From Rubripirellula sp. (lineage in GTDB: Bacteria; Planctomycetota; Planctomycetia; Pirellulales; Pirellulaceae), in assembly GCA_012270065.1 (NCBI GenBank), contig JAAXJB010000030.1, positions 4,314-68,313 on the forward strand: a stretch of 64,000 nucleotides of DNA. Reading direction: 5' to 3'. This document shows, piece after piece, positions 1-10,093 of the stretch. Each line of letters begins with the position of its first letter. Position 1 is the stretch's first letter. The position numbers and the translations under genes are program-made. The notes below the pieces were generated by a model. It saw only the letters and a program-made list of their open reading frames with translations. It ran no database searches and was not told where the DNA came from.

Positions 1-3000
1 TCAGGGTTTCATCAGGGTTTCGTCGAGGTTCAGAAGAACATTGGCGATCGCCACAAGTCTTGGGTCAACATTTGTGATCTGTGCTGATTCGAGAAGTTCA
101 GTTCCCTCAGAGAGCTCTTCTTCCAGAGAGTGGTAAAGTCTGTTCAGGCGTGCAACTTCAGATTCATCCGCATCTCTGACCAGCACCATTCGAAAACCAG
201 CCGCGATTCTTGAATTCAAATCACTACCAGCTGCCTCCATTCTTTGCGCCAGCCTTCCAGCCGCCTCCAGATAGACAACATCGTTCAAGGTGATCAAGGC
301 CTGCAGTGGAGTGTTGGTTCGAATGCGACGTATCTGGCATACCTCGCCACTGCCAGCATCAAATGTGGTCATGGAAGGGTACGGACTCGTTCTTTTCAAA
401 TAGGTGTAGAGACCTCGGCGGTATCGATCATCACCTGCGGCGTTTTTCCACTTTTCACCACTGTAGGTAGATTTCCAGATCCCCGGTGGTTGGGGTGGCA
501 TGACAGATGGACCACCAATTTTATGAACCAGCAGTCCGGAAACTGCCAGCGCCTGGTCTCGCACCATTTCGGCGCTCAGTCGGAAGCGTGGTCCGCGTGA
601 AAGCAGACGGTTCCTTGGATCCAGCCGTAATGATTCCTCGGTGACAACCGAACTTTGACGATAGGTGCGTGACATCACGATCGTCCTTAGCAGTTGCTTG
701 AAGGACCAGCCCTGTTCACGGAAATCCACAGCCAACCAGTCCAGCAACGCCGGATGGGAGGGAGGCATTCCCTGAGTACCGAAATCTTCTTCCGTTTCGA
801 CGAGGCCTGTCCCAAAAAGCCGTGCCCAGATGCGATTGACAGCAACACGGGCAGTCAGTGGATTGTCTGGCTGCATCAACCAATGGGCCACGCCCAGTCG
901 ATTTGAAGGAGCACTGGACGGGAATTCAGCGAAGCCTGTCAGAACCGAAGCTTTGACCTCTGCACCCTGATCCAGAAAATTTCCGCGATTGTGAATGCGC
1001 GTCGTCCGGTGCTGTTTGGAATCCAGGTCAAACATGACTGGTGTGCTGGGGATCTGCTTTTTGAAATTCTGCAATTGGTCTTGCGCTGTCTGCTTTGCTT
1101 TCAGGCGTTTGATTGTTTCCGGGAAAACAGCTTTCACGAAGGTGTCTTCCTGGTCCGGTTCAACTTCAGCACGCAACCATGAGACGGGATTCCGGCTAAT
1201 TGAAAAACGTGATCTGGCAAGCAGAAGACCTTCGCCATATTTCTGTTCCAGTGTGACTTTCAGCGTGCCGCCAGAAATTGGTGCCTCGAAGTCGAAGACA
1301 GCCGTTTGGCGTTTTCCGAAGTGGGGAGACAACGCCCATCCTGCATCCGTTTTCCCATCCAGTGCGAAGGCAACATTCCATCTGTGCTGTGAAAAACTCG
1401 CGCGGGGATTTTTCAACGTCAGTTTTTTGGATTCACCATCGGGAGTTTCAAGTTCCAATGTCAATTCACGGATTGCCACGTTTTTATCTTCCCAATCACC
1501 GCCAGCGACCGATTTGGGAAAGTGGTCAATCCGGAACGAGGTGTATCTGTCATCTTTGGACACAACAGGCAGATCAAAAGTGATTTGCCAGGTGTCTTTT
1601 TCGGGGCGGTCTCCGCTGGCAATGAGTCTGTGCTCTTTGTCCTGATTCAGAACAACGCCATTTTCGGACTTGAAATCCTTCAGATTGAGCGGTTGCCATA
1701 ATGGACGCTGCTTCAGCGTGTTTTTCCATTGTTCAAATTCTTCAGAGAAACCGTCTGGACGCTGGTTGGCCAGACGGGTCGCTTGATCAAGTTGGGACGT
1801 CAGTTCTTTCAGCTTTGCTGCCTGGGTCGCTGTCGGCGTGGGATGAAACGGTGCCTCATTGTCTGCATCCCGAGTCTGGTTGAAATAGGCGAAGAACGAA
1901 TAGTAGTCCTGAATGGTGATCGGGTCGTACTTGTGGGAATGACACTTCGCGCAGCCCATCGTCAATCCCATCCAGACTTGCAAAGTCGTGTCAACACGAT
2001 CCTTGACTGCTGCGATGCGAAACTCTTCGTTGTCCGTTCCTCCCTCGTCGTTGGTCATCGTATTCCGATGGAATGCTGTTGCCAGAATCTGATCGTCGGT
2101 GCGATTTGGCAGCAGGTCACCACCTAGCTGTTCGATCGTGAATTGATCAAAGGGGAGGTCACGATTGAAAGCATCGATAACCCAGTCACGATACCGCCAG
2201 ATGTTACGGTGTCGATCTTTTTCATACCCTTTGGTATCCGCGTAACGGGCCAGGTCCAGCCACATTCGTGCCCAATGCTCACCGTAACGATCACTGTCAA
2301 GCAGACGGTTCACGAGTGTTTCGTAGGAGATCGGTTTTTCCTCATCCAGGAAACTCTTTGCCAGTTCAGGCGTTGGTGGCAAGCCGGTGAGGTCCAACGC
2401 CAGACGACGCAAGATCGTTGCGCGGTCGGCCAAGGGGGCTGGTGTTAAATCTGCCTGCTCAACTCTGGCCAGAATGAAGGAGTCAATCGGGTTGGCCACA
2501 CCCTCGACTTTTGAGTGGGAAGGCAGCGGGCTTTTCTCGGGTGCAAGGAATGACCAATGCTTTTCGTACGCAGCTCCCGATGCAATCCAGGATTTCAAGG
2601 TTGAGATTTGACTGGCTGAGAGTTGGTGGCCTGTTTCAGGTGGTGGCATGACAGCATCGGCGTCCTCAGAAGTGATCCTGGCCACCAATTCACTTTCATT
2701 CGGCTTGCCCGGAACCATCGCTCCCGACTGTATTGCAGAAGAACGTTCGTCCAACCGTAGATTGGCTTCACGTGCTTCACTATCCAGCCCGTGACAGGAA
2801 AAGCAATTTTCAGAAAGGATCGGACGCACGTCACGGTTGTAGCTTGGTGTCCTGCCTTCATGATTCTGTTGACCGACGATTTCCTGCGCAACCAATGCGG
2901 TCGTAAAATCACCTGCTGCAAGAGCAAGGCACGAAACGGCAAGTGCGATGACTTTGGCCGGAAACTGACTGAAATCGGGAAGCAGACAGTAGCGTTGACG

Positions 3001-3021
3001 TTTGAATGAATGAAGCATCAT
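1..3021 (-). CDS. Planctomycete cytochrome-c-like (PSCyt1) / DUF1549 / DUF1553 protein
   Basis: 1006-aa ORF; N-terminal signal-like segment, 'ENCFSCHG' CxxCH motif, DUF1549-like 'WARMWLDLARYADTKGYEKD' and DUF1553-like 'NPLTARVAVNRIWARLFGTGLVETEEDFG'. Confidence 0.93.
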   Translation of the reverse strand: MMLHSFKRQRYCLLPDFSQFPAKVIALAVSCLALAAGDFTTALVAQEIVGQQNHEGRTPSYNRDVRPILSENCFSCHGLDSEAREANLRLDERSSAIQSGAMVPGKPNESELVARITSEDADAVMPPPETGHQLSASQISTLKSWIASGAAYEKHWSFLAPEKSPLPSHSKVEGVANPIDSFILARVEQADLTPAPLADRATILRRLALDLTGLPPTPELAKSFLDEEKPISYETLVNRLLDSDRYGEHWARMWLDLARYADTKGYEKDRHRNIWRYRDWVIDAFNRDLPFDQFTIEQLGGDLLPNRTDDQILATAFHRNTMTNDEGGTDNEEFRIAAVKDRVDTTLQVWMGLTMGCAKCHSHKYDPITIQDYYSFFAYFNQTRDADNEAPFHPTPTATQAAKLKELTSQLDQATRLANQRPDGFSEEFEQWKNTLKQRPLWQPLNLKDFKSENGVVLNQDKEHRLIASGDRPEKDTWQITFDLPVVSKDDRYTSFRIDHFPKSVAGGDWEDKNVAIRELTLELETPDGESKKLTLKNPRASFSQHRWNVAFALDGKTDAGWALSPHFGKRQTAVFDFEAPISGGTLKVTLEQKYGEGLLLARSRFSISRNPVSWLRAEVEPDQEDTFVKAVFPETIKRLKAKQTAQDQLQNFKKQIPSTPVMFDLDSKQHRTTRIHNRGNFLDQGAEVKASVLTGFAEFPSSAPSNRLGVAHWLMQPDNPLTARVAVNRIWARLFGTGLVETEEDFGTQGMPPSHPALLDWLAVDFREQGWSFKQLLRTIVMSRTYRQSSVVTEESLRLDPRNRLLSRGPRFRLSAEMVRDQALAVSGLLVHKIGGPSVMPPQPPGIWKSTYSGEKWKNAAGDDRYRRGLYTYLKRTSPYPSMTTFDAGSGEVCQIRRIRTNTPLQALITLNDVVYLEAAGRLAQRMEAAGSDLNSRIAAGFRMVLVRDADESEVARLNRLYHSLEEELSEGTELLESAQITNVDPRLVAIANVLLNLDETLMKP

Positions 3022-3175
3022 TGTTTGAGATAAAAACAGTCAAAGAAGATGGAGTGGATTGGATTTGAGCAGTCGGCCTTCGCAAGGCAGAGCCGGTGTG
3101 AAATCGTCGGCTCCTGAAGGATTGGTCGCAATTCTGGCACGGCATTGCGGTGATGAACTTGCGAAGATGATGAGG

Positions 3176-3424
3176 TCATGTCGGTGAATAGCCCGGCAGT
3201 ATTTTAGTCACGAACACTGAAGTGCCGTGCTTCTGGTGAGACCAACGCATCATTTCCGTCAAACAGGACATCACCCGGTCATACTCACCAAGCAAAATCG
3301 TGGAGGTGGGACCAGTGGTCACTTGAATCTCATCATACTCGTTGAGCTTTGCAATGAAATCTTTGATCAGGTCACGAAAGTGGTTGGCGAAGGGATACAT
3401 GCTGATTTCGACGGTTGTGATCAC
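3176..3424 (-). CDS. YkoF/MTH1187-type thiamine-binding-like small protein
   Basis: 82 aa; 'MITTVEISMYPFANHFRDLIKDFIAKLN...VTTGPTSTILLGEYDRVM' resembles the YkoF-related ferredoxin-like fold family. Confidence 0.7.
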   Translation of the reverse strand: MITTVEISMYPFANHFRDLIKDFIAKLNEYDEIQVTTGPTSTILLGEYDRVMSCLTEMMRWSHQKHGTSVFVTKILPGYSPT

Positions 3425-3499
3425 GCTGGTTTGTCTCCGTGAGTGTGAGTGGGCGAACCGTCGGCCTTGGGGGAATTCCAGAGACAGTCACTGCCCAGC

Positions 3500-3563
3500 G
3501 TTTACAAGGATCCCCGCGTAAGAGGATCCCCGTTTACAAGGATCCCCGTTTAAGAGGATCCCC
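3500..3563. repeat. 4 x 16-bp tandem repeat (CGTTTACAAGGATCCC / CGCGTAAGAGGATCCC / CGTTTACAAGGATCCC / CGTTTAAGAGGATCCC)
   Basis: Units read directly at 3500-3515, 3516-3531, 3532-3547 and 3548-3563. Confidence 0.95.
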
Positions 3564-3809
3564 AGCATTTCCAAGTATCTGTGAGTCCGGCGTTTGCGTC
3601 TTTGGGATCTGCGAAGCTCATTGTAAGGAATATCACCGGAATTTGTACATTTGATATCCTTGTAAACTAGCGTGTCCAAGCAATGAAGCTGCTTGTCAGG
3701 TGGAACCCTGACTTGGTGATCGCCGATGGATTGTCCGACAGCGGTTAGCAGGAAATCCGAATTTGGACTTGTTGCTGGTATCCCCGCTTCCAATTGAGCC
3801 TCTGACCTT

Positions 3810-4595
3810 TTGCCTTTCATGACCAAGCCAACTGAGATTTTTGAGAAAGTACCCTCGTTCGAGCCTGGTGATCCTGCGGCGCAAACTGACCCGCAGGCCT
3901 TTGAAACAGTAGTCAGATCGAGAAGAAGCACCCGGGTCTACACCCAGGATGCCATTCCAGAGACCGTGATGCGTCGGTGTCTCGAATTGACGTTGCTGGC
4001 TCCCAACTCATCGAATCTTCAGCCTTGGGAGTTTCACTGGATTCGTGATGTTGACAAGAAGGCAGAGTTGGCCCGATTGTGTTTGCGGCAGCCGGCGGCT
4101 ACGACAGCGCAGGAACTTGTTGTCTGTGTGGCTCGTCTGGACACCTGGGACCGAAATCGAAAACTGATGATCAAAGCGATGCAGGATTCAGGACAAGAAG
4201 TGCCCGAGTCAGCATTGGCTTACTATAAAAAGCTTGTGCCGTTGGCCTATGGCCAGGGACCATTTTCGGTTTTCGGACCCTTCAAGAAATTGATCTTCTG
4301 GATGCTTGCTCTTCGTAAGCCAATGCCGAGAGGACCGGCGGGAAAGGCGGACATGCGGGTCTGGGCCCATAAGTCGACCGCTCTTGGCTGCCAGAATCTG
4401 ATGTTGTCTTTGAGGGCATTCGGTTATGACAGTTGCCCGATGGAGGGGATGGATCCTGTGCGAGTGCGTAAACTTCTGAAGTTGCCACGGACAGCAGAAA
4501 TCTGCATGGTGATTTCGGCAGGCAAACGCGCTGAAAACGGAATCTATGGTCAACAGGTGCGTTTTGATCCCTCTCTGTTTCTGTTTGAGGTTTGA
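3810..4595 (+). CDS. Nitroreductase family protein
   Basis: 261 aa; 'VVRSRRSTRVYTQDAIPETVMRRCLELTLLAPNSSNLQPWEFHWI' is a nitroreductase FMN-binding N-terminus. Confidence 0.9.
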   Translation: MPFMTKPTEIFEKVPSFEPGDPAAQTDPQAFETVVRSRRSTRVYTQDAIPETVMRRCLELTLLAPNSSNLQPWEFHWIRDVDKKAELARLCLRQPAATTAQELVVCVARLDTWDRNRKLMIKAMQDSGQEVPESALAYYKKLVPLAYGQGPFSVFGPFKKLIFWMLALRKPMPRGPAGKADMRVWAHKSTALGCQNLMLSLRAFGYDSCPMEGMDPVRVRKLLKLPRTAEICMVISAGKRAENGIYGQQVRFDPSLFLFEV

Positions 4596-4920
4596 GTTCC
4601 GATTCAAATGTGAACTCGCACGTGAATGCGTGACGCCTTTGGTAGTGCTGATGCCTGAATGGGCAAGCGGTAAGCAGCCGGTCGTCGCCATGAGGACTGC
4701 TGTTGCTTTGTGCTCGGCTGGTATGCTTGCCCGACTGATAGGATGTCGCCAAATCGGGGGGGCTGGCGAGCGGGCTTGATTGTGATGGGTGGGGTTCTTT
4801 TGCTTCTTCTTGAGGAGCTTTGGGAATTCGATGCAAATCTCCATTGCCAGTGGCTCGGGCAGCGGGGATGATTTCCAGAGTGTTGTCGTTGTTTTTGTTT
4901 CTTGCCAGCAGGGTTCTATT

Positions 4921-6315
4921 GTGACAAGCACTACCCCGGGCTCCGTGCCTCAAGTTGTGATCGTTGGTGGCGGTTTCGGCGGGTTGGAGACAGCGAGAAG
5001 CTTTCGGAAGTCAAACGTTCAGGTCACTGTGGTTGATCGCCACAATTACCATCTTTTTCAGCCTTTGCTGTATCAGGTCGCGACAGGTGGCTTATCGCCG
5101 GCGAATATTGCCACGCCGCTTCGATCGATCTTTCGGCGTCAGGCCAATTGTGAAGTTTTGATGGCAGAGGTACTTGACTTTGACTTGGATCAGAAGCGTT
5201 TGATTCTGGCGGATGGCACGTTGTCCTATGACCATCTGGTGGTTGCCGCTGGTGCGACCCACAGTTATTTCGGTCATGAGGATTGGGCTGCGTTCGCACC
5301 GGGCCTGAAAACACTCCAGGACGCGACCTCGATCCGACGCAAAGTTTTTCTTGCATTTGAGGCAGCGGAACGCGAACGGGATCCAATGATTCGTGAGGAG
5401 ATGATGACCTTCGTGGTTGTTGGTGGAGGTCCTACTGGGGTGGAACTTGCCGGCGCGTTGTCGGAAATTGCCAGGCACACGATTCGAAATGACTTCCGGC
5501 ACATTCACCCTGAGGATGCACGCATCATCATTGTGGAAGCTGCGGAACATGTTTTGGCCCATTATCCTGCTGAATTGAGCAGGCGGGCTGCTGATCGAAT
5601 TCGAAATCTCGGAATTGAAATTTACACGCAGACACGCGTGACCAATATCACGGATGAACAAGTCTGTTTGTCATCCGAAGACGGTGAAAAGGTCATCAGG
5701 ACGCAGACCGTTCTGTGGGCTGCAGGGGTACATGGCAGTCCGTTGGGAAAGAAATTAGCTGAGGCTTGTGGCAGAGAGACCGACCGCGCCGGGCGTGTGG
5801 AAGTGACAAGCGGCATGAATGTAGAGGGTCAGGATGACATTTTTGTCATTGGTGATCTGGCCAACTGCACGGACGGCGCTGGTGAAAAGATGCCAGGTTT
5901 GGCACCGGTCGCGATTCAGCAGGCACAATACGTTGCCAAACGGATTCTCGCCAACATTTCTGGATCCGTGCATCAAGAGCCATTCACCTATCACGACCGC
6001 GGCACAATGGCCACCATTGGACGGGCGCAAGCAGTCGTTAAGGTGGGAAAACGTGAAAGTGTTGGTTTCATCGCATGGTTGATGTGGTTGGTTGTTCATC
6101 TGTTGCAGATTGTCCAGTTCCAGAGCCGTTTGCTGATCCTTGTGCAGTGGACATGGAATTATCTCACTTTCAGCCGCAGTGCGCGAATCATCACGAGTGA
6201 TGAAAAAGTGATCCTGATCCGCGACAATGAAGCGAGTGATGAATTGTCGACCGTGAATCCGGATTCGGAAAACGACGCTCGTGGTGGTACGAATGACGAA
6301 GTTGCGGAGGAGTGA
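4921..6315 (+). CDS. NAD(P)/FAD-dependent oxidoreductase, type II NADH dehydrogenase-like
   Basis: ORF opens at 4789; GTG at 4921 is the likelier start. 'VVIVGGGFGGLETARSF...VDRHNYHLFQPLLYQVATGGLSPANIATPLR' is the classic Ndh-2 signature. Confidence 0.9.
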   Translation: MTSTTPGSVPQVVIVGGGFGGLETARSFRKSNVQVTVVDRHNYHLFQPLLYQVATGGLSPANIATPLRSIFRRQANCEVLMAEVLDFDLDQKRLILADGTLSYDHLVVAAGATHSYFGHEDWAAFAPGLKTLQDATSIRRKVFLAFEAAERERDPMIREEMMTFVVVGGGPTGVELAGALSEIARHTIRNDFRHIHPEDARIIIVEAAEHVLAHYPAELSRRAADRIRNLGIEIYTQTRVTNITDEQVCLSSEDGEKVIRTQTVLWAAGVHGSPLGKKLAEACGRETDRAGRVEVTSGMNVEGQDDIFVIGDLANCTDGAGEKMPGLAPVAIQQAQYVAKRILANISGSVHQEPFTYHDRGTMATIGRAQAVVKVGKRESVGFIAWLMWLVVHLLQIVQFQSRLLILVQWTWNYLTFSRSARIITSDEKVILIRDNEASDELSTVNPDSENDARGGTNDEVAEE

Positions 6316-6503
6316 GAAGCGATTCCGATTTCATCCTTCGGCGGCTGGGCGACAGTCGTTGGCAACGCGTCGGTCCAAAACCAGCATTTGAACCGAATTT
6401 GCGGTTTACGGTTTTTCGTTTCGTTTGTTGGATGCTGGGTACGGTTTTGAACATTGCACGTGGTCATCCTGAGGCTACCACGTTGGAGAATTGAGCATCG
6501 AAA

Positions 6504-9152
6504 ATGAATGAACAGGACCAGACTTTGACCGGCGAGCCCGCCAATTCAACAGGCACGTCGTCTGATCCAGACACAATTCCTTTGCTGAAACGCTGCGAAG
6601 AAGCTTGGGCTGCTTATGCACCATTGTTGCGACCCGGCTTGATGCTGGTGGTTTTCTTCGCGGCTCTGTGGGTGCTTCATCACGAATTCAAGACGATGAA
6701 GTATGCAGACGTGGTTGCCAGTTTCCACGCTCTGTCTGGTGCCGAAATTGTCGCGGCCATCGGGTTCACCGCAGCAAATTTCATGGTGTTGATTGGTTAC
6801 GACTGGTTTGGCGTCAAACTCGTCAAGCATAAAGTGACTCCCCGTCAGGTTGCCACTGCGTCATTGTTGTCATACGCCTTCAGTAACTCGCTGGGTGTGT
6901 TTTTGGGAGGAGCACCGGTACGTGCCCGCTTGTATTCATCCTGGGGAATGCCCTCGAGTCAGATTGTGCGGCTTGTGCTCGTCATCGGCATTGCTTTCTG
7001 GCTGGGGCTGTTTGCACTTGCCGGACTACTGTTTGTGTGTGCCCCGTTTGAGATCCCGGATAAGTTCCACCTGCCCTTTGGCACCAGTCGACCCTTGGGA
7101 ATTGCACTTCTGTTCCTGGCGGCTGTATTTCTGTTGATCTGTGGACTTCGCAAATCACCGGTGCAGATTGGCAATGTGAATTTACAGCCCCCACCGTTGA
7201 AAATTGCCCTCGCGCAAATGACCGTTGCCATGGCTGACTTCATGCTTGCAGCAGCAGCTTTGTATGTGTTGTTGCCCAATGATGTCGCGATTGGATTCCT
7301 GCCATTCGTCGCGATATTCGTACTTGCGGTTTTTGTAGCTTTGGTCAGTCATGTTCCAGGAGGTCTCGGTGTGCTCGAACTGGTGCTGATCACCATGTTG
7401 CCAGGCGGCGCTGATGATCTCGTCGGAGCCTTGATTGCGTTCCGGATCATCTACTATCTGCTTCCCCTGATCCTTGGCGTTGGAGCCATCTCGTTTGTGT
7501 CCATCCGTGGGAATCGCGAGAAGATCACCGATGTGTTATCCGGCGGTTTGCGATGGGCCAGTATCATCAGCCCACCGATCATCACGGGCGCGGTCTTCAT
7601 GATTGGGCTGATCATGCTCGTTTCCGGGACGTTACCGCCATCTTCCGGAAAGCTTCAGCTGATCCGGAATTGGCTACCGTTGCCGCTGGTTGAAGTATCC
7701 CATTTTCTTGGCAGTGTCATTGGCGCTTTGTTGATTGTGTTGTCCCGTGCGTTGCAGCGTCGAATTGATGCGGCTTGGTGGCTTACCATTGCATTGCTGG
7801 CTGCCGGTGTGATGGTTTCACTTTTGAAGGGCTTTGCCTGGGAGCAGGCGACACTTGTGGCAATCATGTTGATCGCCCTGTTGCCATGTCGGCAGTATTT
7901 TTTCCGTCACGGCCGGATTTTTGCAGCCTCCTGGAACGTCCGTTGGATGGTTGCGATTGCGATGACATGCGGTCTGATCGTCTGGCTGATTCTGTTTTCC
8001 TATCGGCACGTGGAATATAACGATCAGCTCTGGTGGAGTTTTGCGTATGGAAAAGCTGGCGAGGCGCCACGCGCTTTGAGGGCGACCGTTGGGGCTGCTG
8101 CAGTTTTTGTGATTGTCGGTTTGATGCAACTTTTCAGAACCGTTCCAGCCTTGCCAGACTTGCCGAGTGAGCAGGAAATGGCAGAGGTCGAGACCATTGT
8201 TGCAAGCGATGGTGATACTTCGGCCAATCTTGCTCTTCTTGGCGACAAGCGGTTTGTATTCAGTGACGATGATCGTGCTTTTGTGATGTACGGTTGCGAG
8301 GGCGGGAGTTGGATTTCCATGGGTGATCCGGTTGGCCCCAAAGAGGCGGCCGATGATGCCGCCTGGAAATTCCGTGAGGCGTGTGATGCTCAGGGGAAGC
8401 GGCCAGTTTTCTATCAGGTGGATGAGGCCGGTTTATCACGCTATATCGAGATGGGACTCTCGCTGCTGAAGTTGGGTGAAGAAGCCAAGGTGCCGTTGGG
8501 TGAATTTTCACTCAAGACATGTTCACGTACGGTGCGTCGAAACCACAAGAAGACGCTGGCTTCGGGATTGCGTTTTGAAATCATCCCACAGACAGATGTT
8601 CCCAAGTGGCTGCCAGACTTGAGGAAAATTTCGGATGCCTGGCTGGGCGAAAAAGCAGCCGCCGAAAAAGGTTTTTCACTCGGCTTCTTCGACGAAACCT
8701 ATCTCCTGCATTACGACATCGCGATCATCTTTGACAATGAAACACCGATTGCTTTTGCGAATCTTTGGAAGGGTGGTACAGGAAGCGAACTTTCCATTGA
8801 TCTGATGAGGTACCCGCCCGATGCGCCGCGAAGCGTGATGGAGTTTCTTTTCGTCGAATTGATGTTGTGGGGCCATGAACAGGGATACGACTGGTTCAGC
8901 CTCGGGATGGCTCCTCTATCTGGTGTTGATGCTCATCGTCTTGGGCCCGCATGGAACCGTGTGTCGAGTCTTGTTTATCGGCATGGAGAACATTTCTACA
9001 ATTTTCAGGGGCTGCGTGCTTACAAAGAGAAATTTCACCCCGTCTGGTTCCCCAAATATCTCGCATCTCCCGGCGGTTTGGCGACGCCCAATGTTCTGGC
9101 AAACGTTTCCACTTTGATTGCTGGTGGGATCATGCGACTTGTCAAACGTTGA
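6504..9152 (+). CDS. mprF: Bifunctional phosphatidylglycerol flippase/aminoacyltransferase MprF-like
   Basis: 882 aa; N-terminal multi-TM flippase-type domain ('SHVPGGLGVLELVLI') plus C-terminal DUF2156/GNAT-like domain ('YGCEGGSWISMGDPVGP...FSLGMAPLSGV'). Confidence 0.9.
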   Translation: MNEQDQTLTGEPANSTGTSSDPDTIPLLKRCEEAWAAYAPLLRPGLMLVVFFAALWVLHHEFKTMKYADVVASFHALSGAEIVAAIGFTAANFMVLIGYDWFGVKLVKHKVTPRQVATASLLSYAFSNSLGVFLGGAPVRARLYSSWGMPSSQIVRLVLVIGIAFWLGLFALAGLLFVCAPFEIPDKFHLPFGTSRPLGIALLFLAAVFLLICGLRKSPVQIGNVNLQPPPLKIALAQMTVAMADFMLAAAALYVLLPNDVAIGFLPFVAIFVLAVFVALVSHVPGGLGVLELVLITMLPGGADDLVGALIAFRIIYYLLPLILGVGAISFVSIRGNREKITDVLSGGLRWASIISPPIITGAVFMIGLIMLVSGTLPPSSGKLQLIRNWLPLPLVEVSHFLGSVIGALLIVLSRALQRRIDAAWWLTIALLAAGVMVSLLKGFAWEQATLVAIMLIALLPCRQYFFRHGRIFAASWNVRWMVAIAMTCGLIVWLILFSYRHVEYNDQLWWSFAYGKAGEAPRALRATVGAAAVFVIVGLMQLFRTVPALPDLPSEQEMAEVETIVASDGDTSANLALLGDKRFVFSDDDRAFVMYGCEGGSWISMGDPVGPKEAADDAAWKFREACDAQGKRPVFYQVDEAGLSRYIEMGLSLLKLGEEAKVPLGEFSLKTCSRTVRRNHKKTLASGLRFEIIPQTDVPKWLPDLRKISDAWLGEKAAAEKGFSLGFFDETYLLHYDIAIIFDNETPIAFANLWKGGTGSELSIDLMRYPPDAPRSVMEFLFVELMLWGHEQGYDWFSLGMAPLSGVDAHRLGPAWNRVSSLVYRHGEHFYNFQGLRAYKEKFHPVWFPKYLASPGGLATPNVLANVSTLIAGGIMRLVKR

Positions 9153-9191
9153 TCTGGAAGTTTCCACTCTTTTGTGATCGCGTGTTTTGCA

Positions 9192-9224
9192 TGATCACAT
9201 CATCCATTGTTCGGGATGTGATCA
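9192..9224. other. Strong inverted repeat TGATCACATC-N13-GATGTGATCA between convergent genes
   Basis: 10-bp perfect arms at 9192-9201 and 9215-9224; overlaps the 3' end of the rhomboid-like ORF; no clear U-tract. Confidence 0.75.
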
Positions 9225-9976
9225 GTTGGTTGCGTCGAGGTTGATCGGGGCTTCAGATGACCAAGCCAAGCCAGAGTTGCGCCAAACAACAGTGCAACAA
9301 GATGTGCAAAATCTGCTGAAACGGTCGCCGGGTTTGATGGCAGGTGTCCCAGTGACACAGAAAGGCGGACCAGCAGGATCACGATCAGAATGGTGAAACT
9401 GGCTTGTTTGATCGACCGACTTGCTTGGATCAGAATTGCACCGAGGCATCCGTAGTAGCCAGCCGACGGGCCCACGTCCCGACCGTTCATCAGAGCATCG
9501 ACGGACGACGAGGGATGAATTTCTGCAAGCAGTATGACACTGATGGAGATGATCGTCAGAATTGTGAGATGGCAAAGAAAAAACAGCCTGCATGCAGCAG
9601 GCGTTCCGTAGATATGCTCACAAAACCCGAGGCACACAATCAGCATTGCCAGAGAAGTAAGGAATTTCCAGCCACCACCAGTCAGTGCGAGGCTTGTGAG
9701 TAACCGCTGCCACTGCAGAGCGGGCAGGTCGGATGGTGCGAATCCAACCCATTCACGCCACGGTGCAGCCAGTGGCTGCCAGTAGGAATTGCTCGCGATG
9801 GCAGAAAGTAGCAGGATGGTGGTCGCAATGAGGGTTAATCGGTAGTTGCGGAACTCGGATGACAAGCGGGGGATTCGTTTCTGGGAAATGTTTTGGGAAG
9901 CATCATTCGGTAAAAAAAACACAGGTTCAAAGTCTAGAATGGTGGCTGGTTGTCTGGCAATGCTATTGACCGGCAA
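9200..9976 (-). CDS. Rhomboid-like membrane protein
   Basis: 258 aa, about 6 TM segments; 'GRDVGPSAGYYGCLGA' (GxS-type) and 'DFAHLVALLFGATLAWLG' (His-containing helix) fit the rhomboid layout. Confidence 0.6.
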   Translation of the reverse strand: MPVNSIARQPATILDFEPVFFLPNDASQNISQKRIPRLSSEFRNYRLTLIATTILLLSAIASNSYWQPLAAPWREWVGFAPSDLPALQWQRLLTSLALTGGGWKFLTSLAMLIVCLGFCEHIYGTPAACRLFFLCHLTILTIISISVILLAEIHPSSSVDALMNGRDVGPSAGYYGCLGAILIQASRSIKQASFTILIVILLVRLSVSLGHLPSNPATVSADFAHLVALLFGATLAWLGHLKPRSTSTQPTDHIPNNG

Positions 9977-10093
9977 GTCATTCGGCTTGGAATTCGTGTT
10001 AAGCTTTCAAGCAGTGGCCAACAGTATCTGCTTGAGTTTTTCAGTCTGAGTTTGGCGGCCCTTCACTCGCAACCTGGTTTTGGTGAGTTCTTG

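Noticed and set aside
995-1645. 216-aa plus-strand ORF opposite the DUF1549/DUF1553 gene
   Set aside because: Composition is low-complexity and non-protein-like, and the opposite strand encodes a recognised protein through the same interval.
3488-3931. 147-aa minus-strand ORF across the 16-bp repeat array
   Set aside because: It overlaps the nitroreductase N-terminus and translates the repeats; no domain signature.
4209-4953. Overlapping 240-aa and 223-aa minus-strand ORFs
   Set aside because: They overlap the nitroreductase and the 5' region of the NADH dehydrogenase-like gene on the other strand; no recognisable domains.
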